Source: Rhizobium lentis
GTDB lineage: Bacteria > Pseudomonadota > Alphaproteobacteria > Rhizobiales > Rhizobiaceae
DNA length: 64,000 nt
Direction: 5' to 3'
Assembly (NCBI RefSeq): GCF_017352135.1
Contig: NZ_CP071455.1
Span: 813,213 to 877,212 of the forward strand
Each line of letters opens with the position of its first letter. Positions within the stretch are counted from its first letter, which is position 1. Below, in pieces: positions 19,499-28,106 of the stretch. A program made the position numbers and the translations under genes. The notes beneath the pieces are model-generated. The model saw nothing but the letters and a program-made list of their open reading frames with translations. It was not told the DNA's origin and made no database searches.

Positions 19499-19823
19499 TC
19501 CGCCCTCCCTGGGGCGCGGCCCTGTCGTGCCGATCCTGTTGAACCGCCCGGCCGCACAAAATTGTCATTCGTCTGTGGCGATGGAATGCAAAGAACTTTT
19601 CCATAACGACGCTTTTGTCAAGAAGACAAAATGGACCATTGCGAGAGCAAAAATTTATCTGATTGTAATTATTGTGTTATTTTTAACTCAATATTTTCAA
19701 CGGCTCAAAACTGCGATTTTTTATTGACATATTTACAATAACGAGAGAACGATATGGGACGGATTGTGCTGCGCCAGGCAGGGCGCAGGGAGAGCGCTGC
19801 CGAATTCACCGTGGGAGGAACAC
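19499..19823. promoter_or_regulatory. Divergent promoter region with candidate GntR operator
   Basis: This 325-base gap separates the aldolase operon (minus) from the binding-protein operon (plus). A perfect inverted repeat TTTTGTC and GACAAAA lies at 19613-19619 and 19625-19631 with five bases between, the size expected for a dimeric FCD-type GntR repressor. The stretch 19640-19740 is far more AT-rich than its surroundings and contains TTGACA at 19724-19729, a possible -35 box for the plus-strand operon. The -10 box is not clear. Confidence 0.55.
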
Positions 19824-21461
19824 ATGTCTTTTGATCAATCGGATAAAACCAATATATCGCGCCGTAACGCGCTGAAGCTCGGTCTTGCGGCCGGCGTCGG
19901 CCTCACCGTGTTCGGGATGAATGCCCGCATCGTGCTGGCAGATGAAGGCCAGGTCCTTAAGGTGGCGCATCCGGCCTTCGATCAGGACTGGTCGCCGCTG
20001 CGCGGCGGCGGCAGGACTTTCCGCTGGAATTCGATCTGGTGGGCCGCGCCGATGTATTTCGACAGCGAAGGCAATATCAAGCCTTACGTCTTCACCAGCT
20101 GGGAATCGGCCGACAACACCGTCTGGACCTTCAAGATCGATCCCAAGGCCGTCTTCTCCGACGGCAGCAGGATCACTGCCGCCGACGTCAAGGGATCGTG
20201 GGAAGTTGCCTCGATGCCGAACACCAAGAGTCAGCGCGCCGACCAGGTGCTGAGCAAGGTCAAGGGCTATGCCGAAATCGCCGCCGGCTCCGGCAACGAA
20301 CTCACGGGCGTTGCCACCCCTGACGAGGGAACGGTCGTCGTGACGCTCGCTGCCGCCGATCCGATCTTCTTCATGCGGCTGGCAAACCACATCGCGCCGA
20401 TCACCAGGGCGTCGCAGTCGCGCGGCAGCGACGGCGAGGAGATTATCGACTGGTACAAGCCCGACAGCCAGCCGGTCTTCTCCGGCCCGTTCAAGCTGAC
20501 GAGCATCGATATCGACGCCGGCAAGCTCTCCTTCGAGCCGAACGAGAACTTCTTCGGGCCGAAGCCGAAGCTGGCGCGCATCGACATCACCTCGATCGAG
20601 GACAATGTCAGCGCGACGTCGCTGATCAAGTCGGGCGAATTCAATGCCCATACCGAACTCATCACCTCAACCATCATCCAGGATCTCGGCCCGGAATTCT
20701 CGGCCGGTCCGCTGATCCCGACCAGCCAGCATTTCTGGTTCAACATTTCGCGTGCGCCGATGGACGATCCGAAGGTCCGCCAGGCGCTGATCATGGCGGT
20801 CGATCGCGACGGCCTGTTCAAGGCCTCCTATCCCGACGGGCCGCACAAGAAGGCCGACCAGATCCTGAATTCGGTTCCCGGTGCCGACAATTCCGGTTTC
20901 GAGCCCTATCCCTATGATCCGGCAGGCGCAAAGAAGCTGCTTGCGGAATCGAGCTATGGCGGCCCGGAGCGCCTGCCGAAGATCCTGTTTGTCGGCATCT
21001 CGGGGCCGGCGATTCAGGCTGCCGCCCAGTTCATCGCCGAGCAGTGGCGCCAGAATCTCGGCATCACGGCCGTCGATATGAAGCCGCAGCAGGATTCCTA
21101 TGCCGGTCCGGACCAGAATTCGGTCCAGATCTTCCGCGACGACGTCGGCACCCGCGTTCCCGATGCCGTCTCTTATCTGGCGGGTTCCATCGCCTCGACC
21201 TCTTCGAACGCCCAGAACAAGCTCGGCGGATACAAGAACGACAAGGTCGACAGCGCTCTGGCCGAAGCGACGACCAAGCCTGCGGATGATCCGCAGCGTA
21301 TCGCTCTCGCCCAGCAAGCCCAGAAGGCGTTCCGCGACGATTGGGCCTTCATCCCATGGTATTCTCAGGCGATGTCGCGCTGGGCCACCAAGGAGGTCAA
21401 GGGCCTGGAGAAGAACCTCGACTGGCAGATCGTCGAGCCCTGGAACATTTCCATCGGCTGA
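19824..21461 (+). CDS. Dpp/Opp-type ABC transporter substrate-binding protein
   Basis: A 545-residue family-5 extracellular binding protein, the class used for peptides, opines, nickel and oligosaccharides. The N-terminus (TNISRRNALKLGLAAGVGLTVF) is a twin-arginine signal with cleavage near VLADEG. The ATG has GGGAGGAACAC upstream. It is the first gene of a plus-strand operon with two permeases, two ATPases and an acid-sugar kinase. The kinase and the divergent aldolase/dehydrogenase genes argue for a sugar-acid conjugate rather than a peptide as ligand (inference). Confidence 0.9.
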   Translation: MSFDQSDKTNISRRNALKLGLAAGVGLTVFGMNARIVLADEGQVLKVAHPAFDQDWSPLRGGGRTFRWNSIWWAAPMYFDSEGNIKPYVFTSWESADNTVWTFKIDPKAVFSDGSRITAADVKGSWEVASMPNTKSQRADQVLSKVKGYAEIAAGSGNELTGVATPDEGTVVVTLAAADPIFFMRLANHIAPITRASQSRGSDGEEIIDWYKPDSQPVFSGPFKLTSIDIDAGKLSFEPNENFFGPKPKLARIDITSIEDNVSATSLIKSGEFNAHTELITSTIIQDLGPEFSAGPLIPTSQHFWFNISRAPMDDPKVRQALIMAVDRDGLFKASYPDGPHKKADQILNSVPGADNSGFEPYPYDPAGAKKLLAESSYGGPERLPKILFVGISGPAIQAAAQFIAEQWRQNLGITAVDMKPQQDSYAGPDQNSVQIFRDDVGTRVPDAVSYLAGSIASTSSNAQNKLGGYKNDKVDSALAEATTKPADDPQRIALAQQAQKAFRDDWAFIPWYSQAMSRWATKEVKGLEKNLDWQIVEPWNISIG

Positions 21462-21489
21462 TCCGGAACGTTCGTTCCTGGCAGTAAGC

Positions 21490-21515
21490 GCGCGAAGGCC
21501 GCAAGGTCTTCGCGC
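21490..21515 (+). promoter_or_regulatory. Intercistronic hairpin with GCAA loop after binding-protein gene
   Basis: Eleven-base stem (21490-21500 with 21505-21515, one G-U pair) closed by the tetraloop GCAA, a very stable GNRA type, 28 bases past the stop codon. A smaller hairpin GGAACG-TT-CGTTCC (21465-21478) sits just before it. AAATTT follows, not a T run. It is likely an mRNA-stabilising or partial-termination element that raises binding-protein output. Confidence 0.6.
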
Positions 21516-21590
21516 AAATTTCAAGAAGAAGAGATGCGATCCGCCTGATATTCGAGGATGAGAACGCATCGTAACAGGTGGGAGGTGGCC

Positions 21591-22547
21591 TTGCTGCGCT
21601 ACGTGCTAACCCGGTTTGCCATCTGGATTCCGTCGGTTCTGATCGTGATGCTGGCCGTCTACGCGCTGGCCTTCTATGGCGCCGGCGATCCGATCAAGCT
21701 GATCTTCCTGCGCGCGCCTGGTGATGTCGCCTATAATCCGCAGCGCATCGAGGCGATCCGCGAAAGTGCCGGCCTCAACAAACCCTTCATCGTCCAGTTC
21801 GGACTTTACATCTGGAACCTGCTGCACGGCCAGTTCGGCAATTCGCTGACCTCCGGCCGCTCGGTCTGGGCCATGGTCTCGGCCGCTGCGCCCGTCTCCT
21901 TCCAGCTTGCCCTCTGTTCCATCATCCTGACGGCCGTCGTCGCGATCCCGCTCGGCATGATCGCCGCGCTGAACCAGAATTCGCGCATCGACTATGCCAT
22001 TCTGGGGTCCGCGCTCTTACTCTGGGCGATCCCGGCCTATGTCGCCGGTCCGCTTCTGATGGTCGGCCTCATCGTGTTGCTGCCGGGCGCGAGTGTGCCC
22101 TATGGCTGGGGCGGCATCCTCGATGTCCGCATTCTGCTGCCGCTGCTCGTCCTTTCCTTCCAGCCGATCGCGCTGATCGTGCGCCAGACCCGAGCCGCCG
22201 TCATCGAGGTGCTGTCGGAGGATTTCGTCCGCACCGCCCGCGCCAAAGGGGTGCCCGAGATCGTCGTGGCGCTGCGCCATATCCTGCGGCCGGTGCTCAC
22301 ACCCGTCGTCACGCAGCTTGGTCTCATCATGATCACCATCGTCAACGGCGCGATCTTCGTCGAACTCGTCTTCGGCCTGCCGGGTCTTGGCCGGCTGACG
22401 GTGCAGGCGCTGATCAATTCCGATTATCCGGTCATACTCGCAATCACGCTGATCGGATCATTCCTCGTCATGGTGTCGAACCTGCTGGTGGACGTGCTCT
22501 ATCCGCTGCTCGACCCGCGCGCCAATGATTCAAGAAGGAGCCGCTGA
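21591..22547 (+). CDS. Dpp/Opp-type ABC transporter permease (DppB type)
   Basis: A 318-residue inner-membrane permease with an N-terminal membrane anchor, LRYVLTRFAIWIPSVLIVMLAVYAL, and five further segments. The docking loop VLSEDFVRTARAKGVPEIVVALRHILRP lies at about residues 205-232. I chose the TTG at 21591 because GGGAGG lies about five bases before it and homologues begin at this point. An ATG 33 bases upstream (21558) is in frame but lacks a ribosome site. Two bases separate it from the next gene. Confidence 0.88.
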   Translation: MLRYVLTRFAIWIPSVLIVMLAVYALAFYGAGDPIKLIFLRAPGDVAYNPQRIEAIRESAGLNKPFIVQFGLYIWNLLHGQFGNSLTSGRSVWAMVSAAAPVSFQLALCSIILTAVVAIPLGMIAALNQNSRIDYAILGSALLLWAIPAYVAGPLLMVGLIVLLPGASVPYGWGGILDVRILLPLLVLSFQPIALIVRQTRAAVIEVLSEDFVRTARAKGVPEIVVALRHILRPVLTPVVTQLGLIMITIVNGAIFVELVFGLPGLGRLTVQALINSDYPVILAITLIGSFLVMVSNLLVDVLYPLLDPRANDSRRSR

Positions 22548-22549
22548 CC

Positions 22550-23505
22550 ATGTCCGCAATCCCTCTTTCCACCACCGAAACCGCCGAGGAGCCGCCGGTC
22601 AGCCTGTGGCGCGACGCCTGGCATCGGCTGCGGCGCAACAAGCTCGCCGTCTTCGGCCTCGTCGTCGTCCTGATCCTGGCTTTCACGGCGATCTTCGGAC
22701 CTTACCTCACGCCCTATGATTATCTCAGCCAGGACCTCAACGCGCGTAACGCGCTACCGTCGATGAGCCATCTCTTCGGAACCGACGATCTCGGCCGCGA
22801 CGTTTTCAGCCGCGTGGTCTTCGGCACGCGAACTGCCTTCCTGGTTGCCGTGATCGTCACTTTTTTCGCCGTGCTGATCGGCCTGACTCTCGGCGCAGTG
22901 GCCGGGTTCTTCGGCAATCCCTTCGACCGCGCTATCATGTGGCTGACCGACGTGACGATGTCGGTTCCCAACCTTCTGCTGGTCGTCGTCATCAATGCCT
23001 CGCTGAAATCGCCGATCACCCGCTGGATGGAGGCGCGCTATCTCGAAACCCTCAATCCCTTTTACCGCCAGACGATATGGGTGGATTTCATTCTCGTCTT
23101 CGGCTCGATGGCGCTTATCTCCTGGCCGCCCTATGCCCGTCTCGTGCGCGCCCAAGTGCTGTCGATTCGCAGCCGGCCCTATATTACGGCGGCGCAGGCG
23201 CTCGGCCTGTCGAACTGGATCATCATCAAGCGCTATGTCGTGCCGAATGCGCTTGGCCCCTTGATCGTCTCGGTCAGCGCCGGCCTCGGCACGGCGATGG
23301 TTCTCGAAAGTGCCTTCAGCTTCCTCGGTGTGGGGGTCAATCCGCCGACGCCGAGCTGGGGCAACATGATCTCGGACGGCCTTCGCGTCTGGCAGCATTA
23401 TCCGCATCTCCTTGCCGCTCCGGCGGCCGTGCTCGGCCTTGCCTCGGTTGCCTTCAGCTTCCTCGGCGACGGCCTCAACGACGCGCTCAATCCGCGGGGC
23501 AGCAA

Positions 23506-23509
<4 letters not shown>
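22550..23509 (+). CDS. Dpp/Opp-type ABC transporter permease (DppC type)
   Basis: A 319-residue permease with the hydrophilic N-terminal OppC_N segment (about 20-70, [22 protein letters not shown]) and then five membrane helices. The sequence [21 protein letters not shown], typical of DppC, is near residues 66-86. The docking loop [26 protein letters not shown] is near 212-237. It overlaps the following ATPase gene by four bases. It forms the heterodimeric pore with the preceding permease. Confidence 0.92.
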
Positions 23510-24512
<1,003 letters not shown>

Positions 24513-24513
<1 letters not shown>

Positions 24514-25502
24514 TGGCTGCTCAACCGCTGCTCAAGGTCGAAAACCTGGTCAAGCATTTTCACGTCAAGCTCGGCGCCTTCGGCGAACGCTCGGCGACCG
24601 TCTATGCGCTCGACAATGTCGATCTTGACATCATGGAAGGCGAGACGCTGAGCCTCGTCGGCGAATCCGGCTGCGGCAAGTCGACGACCGGTTTTACCAT
24701 CCTCAATCTCTACAAGGCGACCAGCGGCAGGGTCGTCTACAAGGGCCAGGACCTCGCTTCGCTCAACGAGAAGCAGATGCGGCCTTTCCGCCGCGACCTG
24801 CAGATCGTCTTCCAGGACCCGTACTCGACGCTCAACCCGCGCATGACGGTTGGCGAAGCGATCGGCGAGCCAATCCTCTTTCATAAGCTTTGCACGAAGG
24901 CCGAGCTGAAGGAGAAGGTGGCGATGCTGCTCACCGATGTCGGCCTTCCCACACGCTTTGCCCAGCGTTACCCGCACGAGCTTTCCGGCGGTCAGCGCCA
25001 GCGCGTCGTCATCGCCCGCGCGCTCGCCTGCCAGCCGAAATTCATCGTCTGCGACGAGGCGATCTCGGCGCTCGACGTGTCGATCCAGGCGCAGATCATC
25101 AACCTGCTGCTCGATCTGCAGGAGAAGTATGGGCTGACCTATCTCTTCATCGCCCATGATCTCGCGGTCGTGCGCCACATCAGCACGCGCGTCGGCGTCA
25201 TGTATCTCGGGCGACTCGCCGAACTCGCGACCCGCGAGGAACTCTTCGACAATCCGCTGCACCCCTATACCAGGGCGCTGCTGTCGGCTGTTCCTGAAAC
25301 CGATCCCGAGCATGAGCGCGCCCGCCAGCACCAGATCCTGCAGGGCGATGTGCCGAGCCCGCTGAACCCGCCTTCCGGCTGTCGTTTCCACACGCGCTGC
25401 CCGATCGCCATGGATGTCTGCAGCAAAGTCGTTCCTGTGTGGAAGGAGGCCCGGCCCGGCCATCTCGTTGCCTGCCACGCCGTCAACCCGGGGCAGACAT
25501 GA
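24513..25502 (+). CDS. Dpp/Opp-type ABC transporter ATPase (DppF type)
   Basis: A 329-residue ATPase. Walker A is [10 protein letters not shown], the Q-loop [15 protein letters not shown], the signature LSGGQRQRV, and Walker [15 protein letters not shown] has Ala in place of the usual Pro-Thr, a common DppF variant. The C-terminal cysteine segment is [16 protein letters not shown]. The ATG at 24513 overlaps the preceding TGA by one base and has GGAGG eight bases upstream; a GTG one codon earlier is possible. The stop overlaps the kinase start by four bases, so transporter and kinase are coupled. Confidence 0.93.
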
Positions 25503-26560
25503 CACTGAAGGCCGTCATCATTGCCGACGATCTGACCGGCGCGCTCGATACCGGCACGCCTTTCGTCGCCGCCGGCCTTTCGGTTGCGGTTGCCGTCGAT
25601 GTCGAGGCGGCGCAGGAAGCGATTGCGAGAGGCTGCGATGTCATCGTCATAAACACGGCCTCGCGCGCGCTCGGCGCGCGTGACGCCGCCGAAAGGGTCC
25701 GGATAGCAATACGGGCCTTTCATGGCGCGAAGCCCGCCGTCGTCATGAAGAAGATCGACTCCCGGCTGAAGGGGAATGTCGCGGCGGAAAGCCTGGCGCT
25801 TGCAGAAGCGCTCGGCCTGGAGACGATTCTGGTGGCGCCGGCCATTCCCGACCAGGAACGCGTGACTTACCGCGGCTGCGTCGTCGGCCGCGGGATCGCC
25901 AGACCGCTGCGGATCGCCGACCTGTTCGAGGGCCGCAGGGACAATGTCGTCGTTGCCGATGCCGAGGACGATTCGGATCTCGACTTGATTGCCGGCGGCC
26001 ATGATTGGCTGAGGACACTTGCCGTCGGCGCGCGCGGCCTCGGCGCGGCACTTGCCCGCCGGTTTGCCGAAGAGGGACAACCCCTGACGGAATTCAAGGC
26101 GAGCCCGCGGACGCTGTTTGCCTTCGGGTCGCGCGATCCGATCACAGCCGCCCAGATGAAACGGCTCGAAGCCTCAGGTGCCTTGCGTATGGTGGTGGAG
26201 GCGCCGATGGGCGAGATCGAGTGCGGGGAGGGCCTGGCGCTGCCAGTGCTGCTACGCTGCACTGGCGACTTGACGGCTGATGCGACCCTCGTCGCTCGCC
26301 GCTTTGCCGCAGGCGTCAGAATGCTCATCGATGATACCAGGCCCGATATGCTGATGGTCGGCGGCGGCGATACCGCACTCGCCGTTTTCCAGGCGCTTGG
26401 GGTGAGGGTGCTGGCGCCGAGGGGTGAGATTGAGGCCGGCATTCCGTGGTTCGAGGTCGCGGCCGCCGACGGGCGGCATTTTCGATGCGCGGTCAAGTCG
26501 GGGGGCTTCGGCAAGCCCGATAGTTTGTTAAAACTGGTTCTTCGGAATCAGGTGGCATAG
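25499..26560 (+). CDS. DUF1537 four-carbon acid-sugar kinase
   Basis: A 353-residue kinase of the DUF1537 (SBD_N plus NBD_C) family that phosphorylates D-threonate, D-erythronate or 3-oxotetronate at C4 with ATP. The N-terminal substrate domain has IIADDLTGALDTG (residues 6-18) and KKIDSRLKGN; the C-terminal nucleotide domain has LMVGGGDTALAVFQALGV. Family members are usually about 400-430 residues, so this one is on the short side. Both ends are present. With the PdxA2-like dehydrogenase at 14887 it makes the known kinase/dehydrogenase pair yielding dihydroxyacetone phosphate. ATGA overlap with the ATPase gene ties it to uptake. Confidence 0.9.
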   Translation: MTLKAVIIADDLTGALDTGTPFVAAGLSVAVAVDVEAAQEAIARGCDVIVINTASRALGARDAAERVRIAIRAFHGAKPAVVMKKIDSRLKGNVAAESLALAEALGLETILVAPAIPDQERVTYRGCVVGRGIARPLRIADLFEGRRDNVVVADAEDDSDLDLIAGGHDWLRTLAVGARGLGAALARRFAEEGQPLTEFKASPRTLFAFGSRDPITAAQMKRLEASGALRMVVEAPMGEIECGEGLALPVLLRCTGDLTADATLVARRFAAGVRMLIDDTRPDMLMVGGGDTALAVFQALGVRVLAPRGEIEAGIPWFEVAAADGRHFRCAVKSGGFGKPDSLLKLVLRNQVA

Positions 26561-26584
26561 GGCGATTTTAGGCTGAATCGCCCT
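26559..26584 (+). terminator. Hairpin at the end of the transporter-kinase operon
   Basis: Perfect 9-base inverted repeat (26559-26567 and 26576-26584, eight-base loop) beginning inside the TAG stop codon of the kinase gene and followed by GTTCT. The T run is short, so it is a weak intrinsic terminator or a 3' stabiliser. Confidence 0.5.
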
Positions 26585-26604
26585 GTTCTAAATACTGTTG
26601 TGGG

Positions 26605-26645
26605 AGCATGATCCGAAAACCGCTCACACTTTTCGGCATCATGCT
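26605..26645. repeat. Rhizobial intergenic palindromic repeat
   Basis: An imperfect palindrome with arms AGCATGATCCGAAAA (26605-26619) and its near-complement ending in ATCATGCT (to 26645), separated by a short CCGCTCACAC-type spacer. This GCATGAT...CGAAAA...TTTTCGG...ATCATGC pattern is a recurrent intergenic element in Rhizobiales genomes. It lies between the kinase stop and the regulator start. Confidence 0.6.
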
Positions 26646-26673
26646 TTAGGAAGATACCGTCGGGGAGAATGAC

Positions 26674-27438
26674 GTGGTTGAAGCGAATGGCGAATCTTTG
26701 AACGCGGAAGCCGGCCCGCCGGGCAAGCCCGAACGCGGCAAGGCCGTCAAGCTGGTCGATCGCGTTTTCGATCAGCTGCTCGAACGGATTCGCGGCGGAA
26801 ATTACCCGCCGGATTCACGCCTTCCCGGCGAACACGAGCTTGCCTCGATGCTGGGTGTCTCCCGGCCGATCGTTCGCGATGCGCTCGCGCGCCTGCGCGA
26901 TCAGGGCATCGTCTATGCTCGCCAGGGAGCCGGAACCTTCGTCAGCGCGCATGGGTCGCCGACGACCCAACTTGCCTATTCGCCGGTCAAGACGATTGCC
27001 GATATCCAGCGCTGCTACGAATTTCGCCTGACGATTGAGCCGGCCGCCGCCTATTTCGCCGCCAAGCGCCGCAATGAGCAGGCAATCCAGAAGATCGCCA
27101 GCGCCCTTGCCGACCTGCGCGAAGCGACGAGCCATCAGCTTCACCGCACCGACGCCGATTTCATCTTCCATCGCGCCGTGACGGAGGCTGCCAACAACCA
27201 TTATTACACGGCCTCGATCGATGCGCTGAAGGCCCATATTGCGGTCGGCATGCATCTCCACGGCCTCTCGCTGCTCGGCCCGCGCCAGGGTCTTGAACAA
27301 GTCTACGAAGAGCATAATGCCATATACAAGGCGATCGCCGATGGCCGGGCTGACGACGCGCAAAGGCTGATGAAGGCGCACCTCGAAGGCTCCCGGGACC
27401 GTCTGTTCGAGGGCAGGGTGCTCGACCTGTCCTTCTGA
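26674..27438 (+). CDS. GntR-family (FCD/FadR subfamily) transcriptional regulator
   Basis: A 254-residue repressor candidate. The N-terminal winged helix (residues about 25-95) has the GntR signature YPPDSRLPGEHELASMLGVSRPIVRDALARLRDQGIV. The C-terminal all-helical FCD domain (about 110-240) carries EFRLTIEPAAAYFAA and histidine/aspartate positions typical of acid-ligand sensors. The start is a GTG with GGGGAGAATGAC upstream. It follows the kinase gene and is the natural regulator of the divergent acid-sugar block; its operators may be the inverted repeats at 19613 and 17180. Confidence 0.9.
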   Translation: MVEANGESLNAEAGPPGKPERGKAVKLVDRVFDQLLERIRGGNYPPDSRLPGEHELASMLGVSRPIVRDALARLRDQGIVYARQGAGTFVSAHGSPTTQLAYSPVKTIADIQRCYEFRLTIEPAAAYFAAKRRNEQAIQKIASALADLREATSHQLHRTDADFIFHRAVTEAANNHYYTASIDALKAHIAVGMHLHGLSLLGPRQGLEQVYEEHNAIYKAIADGRADDAQRLMKAHLEGSRDRLFEGRVLDLSF

Positions 27439-27482
27439 GGCGCTTCTCACGGATCGGGCGCGTTGCTGCAGATTTGACTAAT

Positions 27483-27878
27483 CTAGGGTCGCAGGCGGCC
27501 CCAGGACGGGTTCCAGTCGACGTCTTCGACGAGTTCGACAAAGACGGGATTGCCGCTATCGGCTCTATGGGATTCTGCTAGTTTGAATGCCGCCTCGGGT
27601 TCCATTTCCTCGCCGGGAAAGACCGTGTCCTCGTGGTTTGTATCCGCGACGGTACGAACATAACCCCGGATCTGGTCGCTCGATCGGTAGAGTTTGATGA
27701 TCAACGAGCCTGCCGGCGCGGTGCCGGGGGAATAGCTGATATATTCCCGGCGATCGGGCACAGGACCAACCGCTTCGTCGCCTGCCCGATACCAATGCGC
27801 GAGATCCTGACCTTCCGGGCGCCCCTCGCTTTCCCAAATCCGATAAGCGCGGATCCTTCTTGTTTCCTGATCGATCAT
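27483..27878 (-). CDS. DUF2934-domain protein
   Basis: A 131-residue cytoplasmic protein. Its first 30 residues, ending in IRAYRIWESEGRPEGQDLAHW, match the short DUF2934 motif common in rhizobial stress-related and small proteins. The remainder is not recognised. It has a preference for acidic residues and no membrane segments. A GGAAC-N17-GTT site on the minus strand at 27997-28021, about 120 bases before the ATG, suggests EcfG control. Function unknown. Confidence 0.75.
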   Translation of the reverse strand: MIDQETRRIRAYRIWESEGRPEGQDLAHWYRAGDEAVGPVPDRREYISYSPGTAPAGSLIIKLYRSSDQIRGYVRTVADTNHEDTVFPGEEMEPEAAFKLAESHRADSGNPVFVELVEDVDWNPSWGRLRP

Positions 27879-27996
27879 CCTTGCCTCCCGCCCGCTTGAT
27901 CGTCATTTTTACTATGCGGTCTTCCCGTTCACTTATTAAGCACCTCGGCCATCTGGAGATGATGCTCCGGAGCGGGGGATCTCCTGATAATCCGCT

Positions 27997-28021
27997 AACT
28001 TCTTGCCGGGCCGAGAGTTCC
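27997..28021 (-). promoter_or_regulatory. Candidate EcfG promoter for the DUF2934 gene
   Basis: On the minus strand, GGAAC (28021-28017) is followed after exactly 17 bases by GTT (27999-27997), matching the alphaproteobacterial general-stress promoter pattern. The leader to the ATG would be about 110 bases. Confidence 0.6.
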
Positions 28022-28106
28022 CCACCGGGTCAGCCTGATTTCCGCCCTTCGGTGGTGCCGTTAGTTGCCGCTGAGCTCGAGGATCGGAAGTTTTGGCACG
28101 ATCGCC

